From the NCBI GenBank assembly GCA_016744705.1, contig JADGDU010000005.1, positions 129,762 through 193,761 of the forward strand: DNA of 64,000 bases. The letters run 5' to 3'. Positions 17,122 through 25,599 of this stretch are shown one piece after another. This stretch comes from Candidatus Krumholzibacteriia bacterium. GTDB lineage: Bacteria; Krumholzibacteriota; Krumholzibacteriia; LZORAL124-64-63. The translations under genes were made by a program, and so were the position numbers. The notes beneath the pieces were generated by a model, which did no database searches, was not told the origin of the DNA, and worked only from the letters and a program-made list of their open reading frames with translations. Position 1 is the first letter of the stretch. Each line of letters starts with the position of its first letter.

Positions 17122-18078
17122 ATGAAACTCATCACCTGTCTTCTATTGGTTTTGGGAATCATGGTTTTGGCCATGCCGACCATGGGGGCCAGCTCTTGGG
17201 TTTTTGCCATGAACGACACTGTTCGTATTTCCACAGCTGGCGTTCAGATGTCCGATTTATCTTCCAGTGCCTTACCCGCTCATGTTCGAAATTTGAGTAT
17301 TGGTGCATCTGGTATGCCTGGACATGTTCAGGAAATTTCGCGGAAAACAATTTTGCGTCAATTGGTGACTTCCGGGCACTCTCGTGGCGTTTCGTTCAAA
17401 GGTGCTACCTCTTGTGTAGTCATTAGAACAGGGGAAACCCTCAATCCCCATGCTTTGCGTCCTGAAATCCGCAAAGCTTTGCAGCACTTAGTTCCCGGCT
17501 CCAAACAAGGCGCTCCCGCTACTTGGTTCGAACTGGAGTTGCCTGCCAAGTTGTCCATTGTTGATGATTCCAAATTTAAAATCCGAATTTCTGAGACTGC
17601 CCTTTTAACTCCGGGCAGGAATCAAATATCGGTCATCCTGGATGGGACCAATCAGAAGCTCAATTTTCCCGTCACCGTGATTTTACATCAATTTGGAGAG
17701 TCAGCCAAAGCCATGATGAATATCAAGCGAGGCGATGTTCTGATTCCTGCATTGTTTGAATGGCAGTGGGTAGATTTGGCTGGGCAAAAGAAAATCACCG
17801 ATTTTTATGGGCGTAGCGCCCTGCGTGGTGTCAGTTGCACCCGCACCATCAAGGCCGGTGCTTACCTGCGCCAAAGTGACTTGAAACTAACCCCCGTAGT
17901 TCTTTCAGGAGATAGGGTTGAGTTGCAAATGCAACGAGGTACAGTGTCCGTTTCCGTCAACGCCACAGCCCGCCAAGAGGGAAGCATCGGCCAAACCATT
18001 CCTGTACGAAATGAATTAACCAAGCAACTGGTGAACGCCCGCGTGGTAGCACCAGGCTTGGTGAAATGGAGAAATTGA
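17122..18078 (+). CDS. flgA: P-ring assembly chaperone FlgA
   Basis: Periplasmic chaperone for FlgI polymerisation into the P ring. The 318 aa protein has a Sec signal peptide (MKLITCLLLVLGIMVLAMP, cleaved near GAS) and a C-terminal SAF-type domain: NIKRGDVLIPALFEW, then AGAYLRQSDLKLTPVVLSGD and the closing VRNELTKQLVNARV. Position between flgG and flgH supports the call. The N-terminal part (~30-190) is weakly conserved, as usual for FlgA. Its stop is 1 nt before flgH. Confidence 0.92.
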   Translation: MKLITCLLLVLGIMVLAMPTMGASSWVFAMNDTVRISTAGVQMSDLSSSALPAHVRNLSIGASGMPGHVQEISRKTILRQLVTSGHSRGVSFKGATSCVVIRTGETLNPHALRPEIRKALQHLVPGSKQGAPATWFELELPAKLSIVDDSKFKIRISETALLTPGRNQISVILDGTNQKLNFPVTVILHQFGESAKAMMNIKRGDVLIPALFEWQWVDLAGQKKITDFYGRSALRGVSCTRTIKAGAYLRQSDLKLTPVVLSGDRVELQMQRGTVSVSVNATARQEGSIGQTIPVRNELTKQLVNARVVAPGLVKWRN

Positions 18079-18079
18079 A

Positions 18080-18703
18080 ATGCGTGATATTAAAAATATT
18101 CTGAGCCAGAGTTGCAGGGTTCGGGTGGTCCTGGTCTTGGGTGTCGCGTGCACTTTGGGCATGATTTTCCCCGCTAGATCCCATGCGCGCACTCCCTTGA
18201 TTGATTTCGAAACAGGGGAGTCTCTTGTAACGAATCTCAAAGCTCATCGCATTGGTGACCTCATCACCATCATCATCACGGAACAATCCAGTGCTGATGC
18301 AGAAAGCAAAACCAAAACCAGTAACGCCACGGATCATTCGGGCGGTCCTGGTTTGGGCTTTTTGGATTTTGTCCAGCCCTGGGACATGACAGTGGAAAAT
18401 GATTACAAAGGTGACGGCAAAACCGAACGCAGTGGAAACCTGCGGGCTGAAATCACCGCACGCATCACCGAAGTTCTTCATAATGGAGATTTCCGTTTGG
18501 AAGGCACCCGCATGGTGAACGTCAACGGTGAGAAAACTCTCATCGAAATTACGGGCGTTTGTCGCTCCAAAGATATTGATCCCGATAATACGATCATGAG
18601 CACCTACATCTCAGACGCCATGATTGCCTACAACGGTTCCGGATTGGTGAACGATGCAGCGGAGCCTGGTGTGGTCACAAAAGTTCTCAACTGGTTGTTT
18701 TAG
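18080..18703 (+). CDS. flgH: flagellar L-ring protein FlgH
   Basis: Subunit of the outer-membrane L ring, a bushing for the rotating rod. At 207 aa the core is conserved: LKAHRIGDLITIIITEQSSA, a Gly/Asp-rich middle, then GNLRAEITARITEVLHNGDF and the C-terminal VNVNGEKTLIEITGVCRSKDI. The N-terminus is a signal peptide (hydrophobic ~16-30, cleaved near SHA). Unlike most FlgH proteins it lacks a clear lipobox; the only Cys in the segment (GVAC) has a poor context. The ring may therefore not be lipid-anchored, or the start may be mis-set. GGAG lies upstream of the ATG. Confidence 0.94.
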   Translation: MRDIKNILSQSCRVRVVLVLGVACTLGMIFPARSHARTPLIDFETGESLVTNLKAHRIGDLITIIITEQSSADAESKTKTSNATDHSGGPGLGFLDFVQPWDMTVENDYKGDGKTERSGNLRAEITARITEVLHNGDFRLEGTRMVNVNGEKTLIEITGVCRSKDIDPDNTIMSTYISDAMIAYNGSGLVNDAAEPGVVTKVLNWLF

Positions 18704-18715
18704 AGAGGTTTGGAA

Positions 18716-19852
18716 ATGTTGAGCTTCAACTTGAATTCAAAAATGATCAAAGTTCTAGGTTCGGTTCTGCTCATGTGTTCAATAATGAATGCGAGCGTAG
18801 CCTTGGGTGTGGGTGAATCCCGAATTAAAGATTTGGCAAAACTTCAGGGCACAACCAGAGAGCCTTTGTCTGGAGTGGGCTTGGTCATTGGTTTGAATGG
18901 TTCGGGTGATTCTGCTGGCAGTGATCTTGTGCATAATAACATTGCTGCTCTATTGGAAAAACACGGCGTGACGGTCCCGCCTTCCATTTCCACTAAAAAT
19001 GTAGCGGCTGTGATGGTCAGTGCCATGTTGGATCCCAATGCACCTTTGGGTAGCACAGTGGATGTCAAAGTCAGCAGTTATCTGGAAGCTTCAAGCCTTG
19101 AAGGTGGCACGCTGATTATGACTCCTTTGATGGATCATAAAGGTCGGCTGTCAGTTCTGGCTGAAGGCTCTGTGTCCATCGGTGGTTTTAATATTAAAAG
19201 TGGCGCCAACAATTCCTTCCGGAAAAACCACGCCCAGGTGGGCACCATCCCCAATGGGGGCATTGTAAAAGTGGAATTGGGTGGAACCTTTGCCAAAAAC
19301 AACTCAATCACCTGGCTGCTTGTCCAACCTGATTTTTCTACTGCCGATCAAATGGCCCAAACCATTAATAATCGTTATGGGATGGAATTGGCTCGGGCCA
19401 ACAGTTCGGCGGCCGTGCAAGTAAAAATTCCTGAAGGATTCCAAGGAAACCCCGTTTCATTTGTGGCCGACATGGGAAAATTGAACACCAGTTATGACAT
19501 GCCTGCCAAGGTTGTGGTTAACGAGCGTACGGGAACGATCATCGTTGGCAAAAATGTCAAATTGAGAGAAGCAGCTGTAGCCCATGGCACGCTGAAAGTT
19601 GTGGTCAGCACATATTACGATGTATCCCAACCCAGAGCTTTTTCACGATCGGGAGAAACCGTAGTGACTCCTGATGTGAATACTGATGTGCAGGATAAAG
19701 AGGCTCGGGTGTTGCGTGTGCCTGATACCAGTACGGTGGCCGATGTGGTGGGGGTACTGAATGACATCGGAGCCAGCCCCCGGGATATCATTGCCATTTT
19801 GGAAGCACTGAAACGTGTGGGTAGCCTGCAAGCCGACTTGGAGATTATGTAA
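18716..19852 (+). CDS. flgI: flagellar P-ring protein FlgI
   Basis: Periplasmic P-ring subunit of 378 aa. After a signal peptide (residues ~9-31, ending VALG) the mature protein opens with ESRIKDLAKLQGTTREPLSG and VGLVIGLNGSGDS, near-consensus for FlgI, and ends LEALKRVGSLQADLEIM. ATG 18716 is preferred to the in-frame TTG 18710 because AGAGAGG is then 7 nt upstream. FlgI disulfide and proteolysis features cannot be judged. Together with flgH it shows that the cell has an LPS-type outer membrane. Confidence 0.97.
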   Translation: MLSFNLNSKMIKVLGSVLLMCSIMNASVALGVGESRIKDLAKLQGTTREPLSGVGLVIGLNGSGDSAGSDLVHNNIAALLEKHGVTVPPSISTKNVAAVMVSAMLDPNAPLGSTVDVKVSSYLEASSLEGGTLIMTPLMDHKGRLSVLAEGSVSIGGFNIKSGANNSFRKNHAQVGTIPNGGIVKVELGGTFAKNNSITWLLVQPDFSTADQMAQTINNRYGMELARANSSAAVQVKIPEGFQGNPVSFVADMGKLNTSYDMPAKVVVNERTGTIIVGKNVKLREAAVAHGTLKVVVSTYYDVSQPRAFSRSGETVVTPDVNTDVQDKEARVLRVPDTSTVADVVGVLNDIGASPRDIIAILEALKRVGSLQADLEIM

Positions 19853-19858
19853 CCTATC

Positions 19859-20812
19859 ATGAATATTTTGGGACCACAGAACGCAGGCAATATGCTGCAA
19901 CAGGCCCAGGGCCAGGCAACGGAAGCCAAGCTGCAAAAGCTTTCTGATCAGGCTTCGAGCCCATCAGACCTCGGAGGGTTGGCGCAAGCGGCCAAAGAGT
20001 TTGAGGCCGTATTCATGAACAGCCTGATGAAAGCCATGCGCCGCACCGTTCCCGATAATAAGATGTTCAACAGTTCTGGGCCCACCAAGTTCTACCAACA
20101 AATGCAAGATGCCGAAATGGCCAAGACGATGGCCTCTGGCCATAACAAATTGGGCATCGCCGATATGATTATCCGGCAATTTCAAAATAATGTTGAAGGT
20201 AGCGATGTCGACAAGGTGGTTCCTCATCACCCTGCCGTTGGCTCACCGGCTCCAGAGGCTCTGAACCGTTACCGAAGTATGGGACAGGCTTCAGGCGAGA
20301 TAGCCGACATGGTACGTCTGCGGGGACAAGCCCAAAGTCAGGGCTCCGCCGTGGCTGATACTTTGCAACGGTTTGAAACGGAGATCACACAGTCCGCCAG
20401 ACAAAATGGCTTGGACCCAGCGTTGATCCTGGCTGTTGTCATGGAAGAAAGTGGTGGAGACCCCATGGCGACCAGTCCCAAAGGGGCCCAGGGTTTGATG
20501 CAGTTGATGCCGGCCACAGCCAAGGAATTGGGCGTCAGTGATGCCTCCAGTCCCACTCAAAACCTGGCTGGCGGATCCTTGTATTTGGCGAAGATGCTAA
20601 AACGATACGACGGAAATTTGGAACTGGCCTTGGCTGCTTATAATGCCGGGCCGGGTAATGTGGATCGAGCTGGCGGCCAGGTCCCCAACTTCAAAGAGAC
20701 CCAATCCTACGTTCAAAAGGTCCAGGAACGCTTCAAATCCCTTGGTGGCACAATAATGGCGAACCAAAACCAGAGCCGGCCAATTGAAACCAGTTCCGGA
20801 GAGTTAAAATGA
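19859..20812 (+). CDS. flgJ: FlgJ: rod cap/scaffold fused to an SLT lytic transglycosylase
   Basis: Rod-capping scaffold plus peptidoglycan hydrolase that opens the wall for rod growth. Residues ~40-110 are the rod-binding domain (AAKEFEAVFMNSLMKAMRRT, then GIADMIIRQF). A linker leads to a C-terminal SLT transglycosylase domain from ~175 with catalytic Glu197 in EESGG, then GAQGLMQLMPATAKELGV and LALAAYNAGPGNV. The classical enterobacterial FlgJ carries a GH73 glucosaminidase instead; the SLT version is known in other phyla. The 3' end overlaps the flgN-like gene by 4 nt. The ribosome site is weak, suggesting coupling to flgI. Confidence 0.94.
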   Translation: MNILGPQNAGNMLQQAQGQATEAKLQKLSDQASSPSDLGGLAQAAKEFEAVFMNSLMKAMRRTVPDNKMFNSSGPTKFYQQMQDAEMAKTMASGHNKLGIADMIIRQFQNNVEGSDVDKVVPHHPAVGSPAPEALNRYRSMGQASGEIADMVRLRGQAQSQGSAVADTLQRFETEITQSARQNGLDPALILAVVMEESGGDPMATSPKGAQGLMQLMPATAKELGVSDASSPTQNLAGGSLYLAKMLKRYDGNLELALAAYNAGPGNVDRAGGQVPNFKETQSYVQKVQERFKSLGGTIMANQNQSRPIETSSGELK

Positions 20813-21342
20813 TACGTGAAAACAGCCTAAATATTGACTTAAACGAGGATTGCCGCCTTTTAGCGTCACTTCTGGAAATTGAGAATCATCAGTACAGGCG
20901 TCTCTTACGTTTGGCCTGGCGACAAAATTCTTACATGAAGCGGCAAGATGTGGACCGCCTTGACTCAAATGCCGCGGAGTGGTCCAAATACCTCCCCATG
21001 GCCGATGAAGCCCGGATTGCCCGGGAGAGGTTCATCCAGGAGTTAGCGCAACAAAAGAACATCTCCAGAAGTCCCGCCCTTATGGATGAGATTTTAAAAG
21101 AGGCTACGGAAGAGACCCGGTCCATTGTCAAAACGGCCGTCAATAACTTGCGCGCTGTCAGTGTACGTCTGGAACGGCAGAATGAATTGAATCGCCAGTT
21201 GGCTGAATTCTGTTTGGATCTGGCCCGAGAAGAAGCAGAAATTTTCCGCAGTTCGGTTCTTTCGGACCCAACGGGTTGTTACGGTAAAGATGCACAAAAT
21301 GCCTCCAGAGGCCCCGGCGGGGTCCTGGTCAGGCAGGCTTAG
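20809..21342 (+). CDS. flgN: FlgN-type export chaperone
   Basis: Predicted cytosolic chaperone for the hook-associated proteins FlgK and FlgL, whose genes follow immediately. The 177 aa protein is nearly all helical and charged, with long heptad-like stretches (LLASLLEIENHQYRRLLRLA, then VNNLRAVSVRLERQNELNRQ) typical of FlgN. Sequence identity in this family is low, so the call rests on helical content, length and the conserved position between flgJ and flgK. The start overlaps flgJ (ATGA). Confidence 0.75.
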   Translation: MIRENSLNIDLNEDCRLLASLLEIENHQYRRLLRLAWRQNSYMKRQDVDRLDSNAAEWSKYLPMADEARIARERFIQELAQQKNISRSPALMDEILKEATEETRSIVKTAVNNLRAVSVRLERQNELNRQLAEFCLDLAREEAEIFRSSVLSDPTGCYGKDAQNASRGPGGVLVRQA

Positions 21343-21351
21343 GAGAGTAGT

Positions 21352-22722
21352 ATGCCAGGATTAAATTCAGTCATGGACACAAGTCTTTCGGCATTGTATG
21401 CCGCCCAGGCGGGTCTGGCTACCACCGGGCACAACATAGCCAATGCCAACACTCCGGGATTCAACCGCCAGAGCGTCAGTTATGCTGCTCGGCGACCGGA
21501 CATCCTCTCTTATGGTGCATTGGGTAGAGGTGTTGAAATAGAAGGCATTCGTCGTGTCCAGGATGAATTTTTGTTGGACAATATCCGCGTTCAAAAATCC
21601 CGCATGGAATCTTATGCCGCCGTGGATTCAGCCTTATATGATGTGGAAGCCATTTTAGGCTCAGTGGACAATGATCACCTGGGCAACGCCATGAATAACT
21701 TTTTCAACAGCTGGAATGCCTTGGCCCAACCGCCTATCAATTCAGCCTTGAAACAGGATGTTGTCAGTAATGCCACCAGCCTCATCACCGACTTCCACTC
21801 CATCAATGCTTCATTGGATGATCTTGAAGCCAACATCGAAGTGAACATCCTATCCGAAATTAGCACCCTCAACCTCCTGCTGGACGGTGTGGGCGAAATG
21901 AATGTGCAAATCATGGCCGCTGAAGCCAATGGAGAACCAGCCAACGATTTGCGGGATCAACGGGATTATCTGATCACACAGGTTTCTGAAATTGCCGAAA
22001 TTTCTGTTTTGGAACGTGATGACGGCACCAAGGATCTCATTCTGGCTGGCCGGACCATGGTGGCCCGAGATATGGTCACTCACTTTGAAGGTGCCTATGT
22101 GGAAACTGATGATGGGTTTGAAATGACCATCGTGACGGCAAACCATCACAAACCGGTCAATCTATCTAATGGTAAACTGGAAGGCCTGATCAACAGTAGA
22201 GACGTTCATGTGCAAGATGTGAGAGATCGCTTGGATTCGGTGGCCAACAGTATCATCGAACAAGTGAACAGTTTGCACACTCAAGGACGCACAGCCAACA
22301 GCAGTGGACAGAATTTCTTTATCGGCGATTCCATGCAATCCATCGATTTGAATCCTTCTATCTTAGCCAATCCCAGCATGGTGGCCACTGGTGTCACTTC
22401 TAACGATGGAGACAACTCCATTGCCCTGGCCATCGCCGATTTGGCAAATTTTGGCGTGGGGGGCGAAGACGAACAATCTGTTGGAGACGAATATCGTTCC
22501 ATGCTGACAGTCCTGGCATCCAAACGAAACAGCTACGATTTCATGTTGGAAAACCAAACAAATGTAGTAAACACACTGGAAATTAAAATGGCCAGTATCA
22601 GCGGTGTCAGTCTCGATGAAGAAGGCGCCAATATGGTGAAGTACCAAAACAGTTACAACGCAGCAGCCAAAATCATCAGCACCGTACAGCAAATGTACGA
22701 CACTCTGATGAACATGGTTTAA
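21352..22722 (+). CDS. flgK: hook-associated protein 1, FlgK
   Basis: First junction protein between hook and filament. The 456 aa protein opens MPGLNSVMDTSLSALYAAQA and GHNIANANTPGFNRQ, the axial-protein N-terminal signature; ends GVSLDEEGANMVKYQNSYNA and continues to AKIISTVQQMYDTLMNM, a canonical FlgK C-terminus. AGGAGAG precedes the ATG. Length is at the short end of the family (typically 450-650), so the exposed domains are small. flgN lies directly upstream and flgL directly downstream. Confidence 0.96.
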   Translation: MPGLNSVMDTSLSALYAAQAGLATTGHNIANANTPGFNRQSVSYAARRPDILSYGALGRGVEIEGIRRVQDEFLLDNIRVQKSRMESYAAVDSALYDVEAILGSVDNDHLGNAMNNFFNSWNALAQPPINSALKQDVVSNATSLITDFHSINASLDDLEANIEVNILSEISTLNLLLDGVGEMNVQIMAAEANGEPANDLRDQRDYLITQVSEIAEISVLERDDGTKDLILAGRTMVARDMVTHFEGAYVETDDGFEMTIVTANHHKPVNLSNGKLEGLINSRDVHVQDVRDRLDSVANSIIEQVNSLHTQGRTANSSGQNFFIGDSMQSIDLNPSILANPSMVATGVTSNDGDNSIALAIADLANFGVGGEDEQSVGDEYRSMLTVLASKRNSYDFMLENQTNVVNTLEIKMASISGVSLDEEGANMVKYQNSYNAAAKIISTVQQMYDTLMNMV

Positions 22723-22736
22723 GGAGTTGAGCGTAC

Positions 22737-24278
22737 ATGTCGTTTCGTGTCACTGATAGTTATATGTCTAACATTTTGGTGGGTGATCTTAACAGTAGCC
22801 TCAGCCGGCTTCTGACCCAACAGCGTATGGCTGGAAATATGCGTCGAGTCAACTCCTTTGCAGATGACCCGCGTTCAGTGAGCACGATCCAGCGTTACAA
22901 CTCTTTGATAGCCAACAATGACGAGTACATGAAAAATGTAACTCGAAGCCGCATTATGGTGGATGGTACCGACGTGGCTTTGCAGAATATCAGTGAAGTT
23001 CTGGCTGATGTGCGTGTCATTTCTCTTCGTGAATCTTCTGCTATTTCCACTGAACAGAGCCAGGAAACTTCGGTAATCGAAGTTGAAAACCTGGTCAACC
23101 AGTTGATGGACGTACTCAATAGCAGTATCGAGGGCAACTATCTGTTCGCTGGTCAACAAGTCAACACCCCTCCTTTTGAGCTCAGTGGAGATACCGTGGT
23201 GTACCAGGGGGACACCAACGATATATACAGCCGGACGGGACCCAATAGCACTATGGCTGTTAATATCCCGGGCGACATTTTTCTGGGTACCCAAAGTTCC
23301 GCTTTGGGCGGCCAAGTTGATATGTCACCCCGCCTCGATGGAACCACCAACCTTTCCGATATCAATCTTGGGGATGGTTGGACCCCAGGTTCCATTTCAA
23401 TTAGTGATGGAACTGGCGCCACCTATCAAGTGGACCTGAGTGCGGCCCTCACAGTGGATGATGTCATCAGCACCGTGAATACCGCTACAGGGGGAGCCAT
23501 CACCGCGGGAATCAATTCCCAGGAAACTGGTTTTGAATTTAGCGGAATTGGGCCTCTGGTAGTGGGCGAAGTTAATGGGGGGGAGACGGCCTCTTCCCTG
23601 GGAATTAACAGCTCCAGCACCGCAAGCTTACTAACGGGGCGGGATATCCGAATATCTGCAGATGCCACCACGCTTTTAGCAGACATTGATAGTATCAGCG
23701 GAAGTTTGCCACTGGGAAACATGAATGTTTCATGGCAAGGCACAGACTATGTGGTGGACTTGAGCGCAGCCACAACCTTAGGGGATATCCAATCCATTTT
23801 TAATGGCGCTGTTCCCGGTATGGAAATGCAAATACAGAACAGTACGCTGACATTGGTTGGCGGAAGCCCGGAAATCTTCGCCATCAGCAATGGTGATGCC
23901 ACCAACACCTCATCAGTTCTGGGGTTGGCGGGCACAGGTTCTCCCGTGCGATTGTTTGGAATGCTGGAAGATCTGAAAGCAGCCTTGGAGTCTGGCGACA
24001 AAGAGGGAATCCGAGCTGGAATGTCCGAAATGAGTGCCATCGAAGATACAGTTTATCAGTTGTTGATGAAAAATGGAGGGCGTCAAAATGACCTGGATTG
24101 GTCTGAGGGCATTCTCTTGCAAAGGGATGAAAGGCTAAGGGCCAACTTGTCTCTGGAATACGATGCTGATGTGGCCCAAGTGGCCAGTGATTTGAGTCAA
24201 GCCGAAGCCAGTTATCAGGCCAGTCTCCTGGTGACCAGCAAATTATATTCAGCCAATCTGATGCAATACTTGAGATAA
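22737..24278 (+). CDS. flgL: hook-associated protein 3, FlgL, with expanded middle domain
   Basis: Second hook-filament junction protein, flagellin-like at both ends: MSFRVTDSYMSNILVGDLNS and FADDPRSVSTIQRYNSLIAN at the N-terminus; ASDLSQAEASYQASLLVTSK at the C-terminus. At 513 aa it is much longer than the ~300 aa of enterobacterial FlgL. The extra ~200 residues (about 205-400) contain two copies of a unit resembling the flagellin hook-IN motif: the first around TYQVDLSAALTVDDVISTVN, the second around DYVVDLSAATTLGDIQSIFN. They probably form surface-exposed domains. AAGGAG lies upstream of the ATG. Confidence 0.93.
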   Translation: MSFRVTDSYMSNILVGDLNSSLSRLLTQQRMAGNMRRVNSFADDPRSVSTIQRYNSLIANNDEYMKNVTRSRIMVDGTDVALQNISEVLADVRVISLRESSAISTEQSQETSVIEVENLVNQLMDVLNSSIEGNYLFAGQQVNTPPFELSGDTVVYQGDTNDIYSRTGPNSTMAVNIPGDIFLGTQSSALGGQVDMSPRLDGTTNLSDINLGDGWTPGSISISDGTGATYQVDLSAALTVDDVISTVNTATGGAITAGINSQETGFEFSGIGPLVVGEVNGGETASSLGINSSSTASLLTGRDIRISADATTLLADIDSISGSLPLGNMNVSWQGTDYVVDLSAATTLGDIQSIFNGAVPGMEMQIQNSTLTLVGGSPEIFAISNGDATNTSSVLGLAGTGSPVRLFGMLEDLKAALESGDKEGIRAGMSEMSAIEDTVYQLLMKNGGRQNDLDWSEGILLQRDERLRANLSLEYDADVAQVASDLSQAEASYQASLLVTSKLYSANLMQYLR

Positions 24279-24333
24279 CCAGGATCCCAGTGGGCCTAGG
24301 AACCCCCTGGAAACCGACAACAAGGAGCTTGTG

Positions 24334-24885
24334 ATGCCAAAGTTCAAGACCGTAAGATTTGGGGAATTTGAATACCGTGAAGAAGACGTCATTCATCTGG
24401 CCGAAGGCCTGGTGGGGATGCCGGATTTACAAAAATGGATTATCCTGGAAATGGGTGATGATGTGCCCATGAAATGGTTCCAATCTTTGGAACGGGGCGA
24501 TTTTGGTTTCCCCGTGGCCCAGCCATTTCTTTTCCATGATGACTATGAGATCAAGGTCGGCAAGGACCTCAAGTCAAAATTGAGCACCCAGGACGATGAT
24601 GACCTGGCCACCTTAATTATCACCACTGTTCATCCAGGTGGGTCCAAGGTAACTGGTAACATGTTGGCTCCCTTAGTGATAGACACTGAAAGCCGTCTTG
24701 GCACCCAGTTGACTATTGATGACGCCAAATTCAGTATGCGACAGGAAATCAATTACTTCAAATTTGGGCTTGCCGTAGAATCAGAAGCGTCGGACAATGA
24801 GGTTGACGCCAATACTGAGGAATCCGCCCAGGCCGAAGCTGCCGCCTGCTCATCTGAGTATGTCGGTGAGCCAGCCGGGGTCTAG
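24334..24885 (+). CDS. fliW: flagellar assembly factor FliW (CsrA antagonist)
   Basis: Small beta-barrel protein that binds either flagellin or CsrA, releasing flagellin mRNA from CsrA repression when flagellin is being exported. The start is ATG 24334 (AAGGAG 6 nt upstream) rather than the adjacent GTG. The 183 aa sequence has the family features FGEFEYREEDVIHLAEGLVG, FLFHDDYEIK and VTGNMLAPLVIDTESRLGTQ. The acidic Ala/Glu-rich C-terminal tail (~150-183) is longer than in the ~145 aa Bacillus protein. csrA follows after 51 nt. Confidence 0.93.
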   Translation: MPKFKTVRFGEFEYREEDVIHLAEGLVGMPDLQKWIILEMGDDVPMKWFQSLERGDFGFPVAQPFLFHDDYEIKVGKDLKSKLSTQDDDDLATLIITTVHPGGSKVTGNMLAPLVIDTESRLGTQLTIDDAKFSMRQEINYFKFGLAVESEASDNEVDANTEESAQAEAAACSSEYVGEPAGV

Positions 24886-24921
24886 TTAATTCTCTGGGGT
24901 TATTTTCATAATCCTGAGGCC

Positions 24922-24935
24922 GGACAGGGAGGTCC
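24922..24935 (+). promoter_or_regulatory. hairpin holding the csrA Shine-Dalgarno, with GGA in its loop
   Basis: GGAC - AGGGAG - GTCC: a 4-bp stem whose 6-nt loop contains GGA and the core of the ribosome binding site, ending 1 nt before the GTG start of csrA. GGA in a hairpin loop is the CsrA recognition element, so csrA may repress its own translation. Confidence 0.45.
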
Positions 24936-24936
24936 C

Positions 24937-25179
24937 GTGCTTATACTCAGTCGCAAACGCAATGAAAAGATCATGATTGGCGATAATATCTCCATCATGA
25001 TTGTCGATATCAGGGGTGACCAGGTGCAGATTGGCATCGACGCACCACGCAGCATCCCTGTGCATCGGCATGAGATATATGAAGAAATCAAAAGCACTAC
25101 GCTGGGAGCAGCTGCCAGTAGCGAGCTGGACTTGAGTGCGATCCGGGACAAGCTAAAGAATTCCGATAAAGGCAAATAG
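24937..25179 (+). CDS. csrA: carbon storage regulator CsrA, RNA-binding translational repressor
   Basis: Dimeric RNA-binding protein recognising GGA in hairpin loops of mRNA leaders. At 80 aa it begins (GTG start) [20 protein letters not shown] and has the RNA-binding end of the core, [20 protein letters not shown], with the key Arg44-equivalent in APRSIPVHR. The C-terminal ~20 residues beyond the core match longer CsrA proteins known to bind FliW. GGGAGG precedes the GTG, within a potential autoregulatory hairpin. Its gene stands between fliW and the minus-strand flagellin/fliD/fliS block, whose leaders contain candidate targets. Confidence 0.97.
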   Translation: MLILSRKRNEKIMIGDNISIMIVDIRGDQVQIGIDAPRSIPVHRHEIYEEIKSTTLGAAASSELDLSAIRDKLKNSDKGK

Positions 25180-25202
25180 CTGGTCCCAATTGAATAAAAA
25201 AT

Positions 25203-25240
25203 GGCCGGAGCACCAAAAGGTTGCTCCGGCCGTTTTTTTT
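25203..25240. terminator. bidirectional terminator between csrA and the fliT-like gene
   Basis: Stem GGCCGGAGCA / TGCTCCGGCC with a 9-nt loop, followed on the + strand by eight T and preceded by AATAAAAAAT, which gives a T run on the minus strand. It therefore ends both convergent flagellar operons. Confidence 0.92.
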
Positions 25241-25249
25241 AAAGTTGGG

Positions 25250-25597
25250 TTATGCTTTTCGGTCGACGCAGGCGGGGCTTTCGGTGGTGTTATATGCTGT
25301 AGCCGTGGTCCCGGATCGGGATGACAGTGATTTCCGGAAATCTACAGCGCTCACTTCAAGTACTGCCTGGTATTGAGATTGCAGAGCCCTATCCACTGAG
25401 ATTAACTCCTCAATCAACCCTTTGCAGCTTGCTTTCTCCTGAGATGAACTGGCCCGGTGGGTTGTTTCATAATCCTTCATGGCATAACCACGGATTTCCA
25501 GCAAGTCTTGGCAAAGGTCAATATTATCATCCTCAAGGGCCGCTTTCATGCGGCCCGTGAGGTCCATAGCATTTAAAATAGATTTTTCGAGAGTCAT
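25250..25597 (-). CDS. FliT-like flagellar export chaperone (tentative)
   Basis: Cytosolic helical protein of 115 aa, last gene of the minus-strand flagellin-flaG-fliD-fliS operon and only 2 nt from fliS. Residues 1-85 have long amphipathic helices (MKAALEDDNIDLCQDLLEIR, LIEELISVDRALQSQYQAVL) like FliT/FlgN chaperones; the C-terminal 30 residues are Ser/Thr rich and probably disordered. The position next to fliS and fliD is where fliT normally lies. Sequence similarity is too low to be certain, and no characteristic residue fixes it. Confidence 0.5.
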   Translation of the reverse strand: MTLEKSILNAMDLTGRMKAALEDDNIDLCQDLLEIRGYAMKDYETTHRASSSQEKASCKGLIEELISVDRALQSQYQAVLEVSAVDFRKSLSSRSGTTATAYNTTESPACVDRKA

Positions 25598-25599
25598 TT

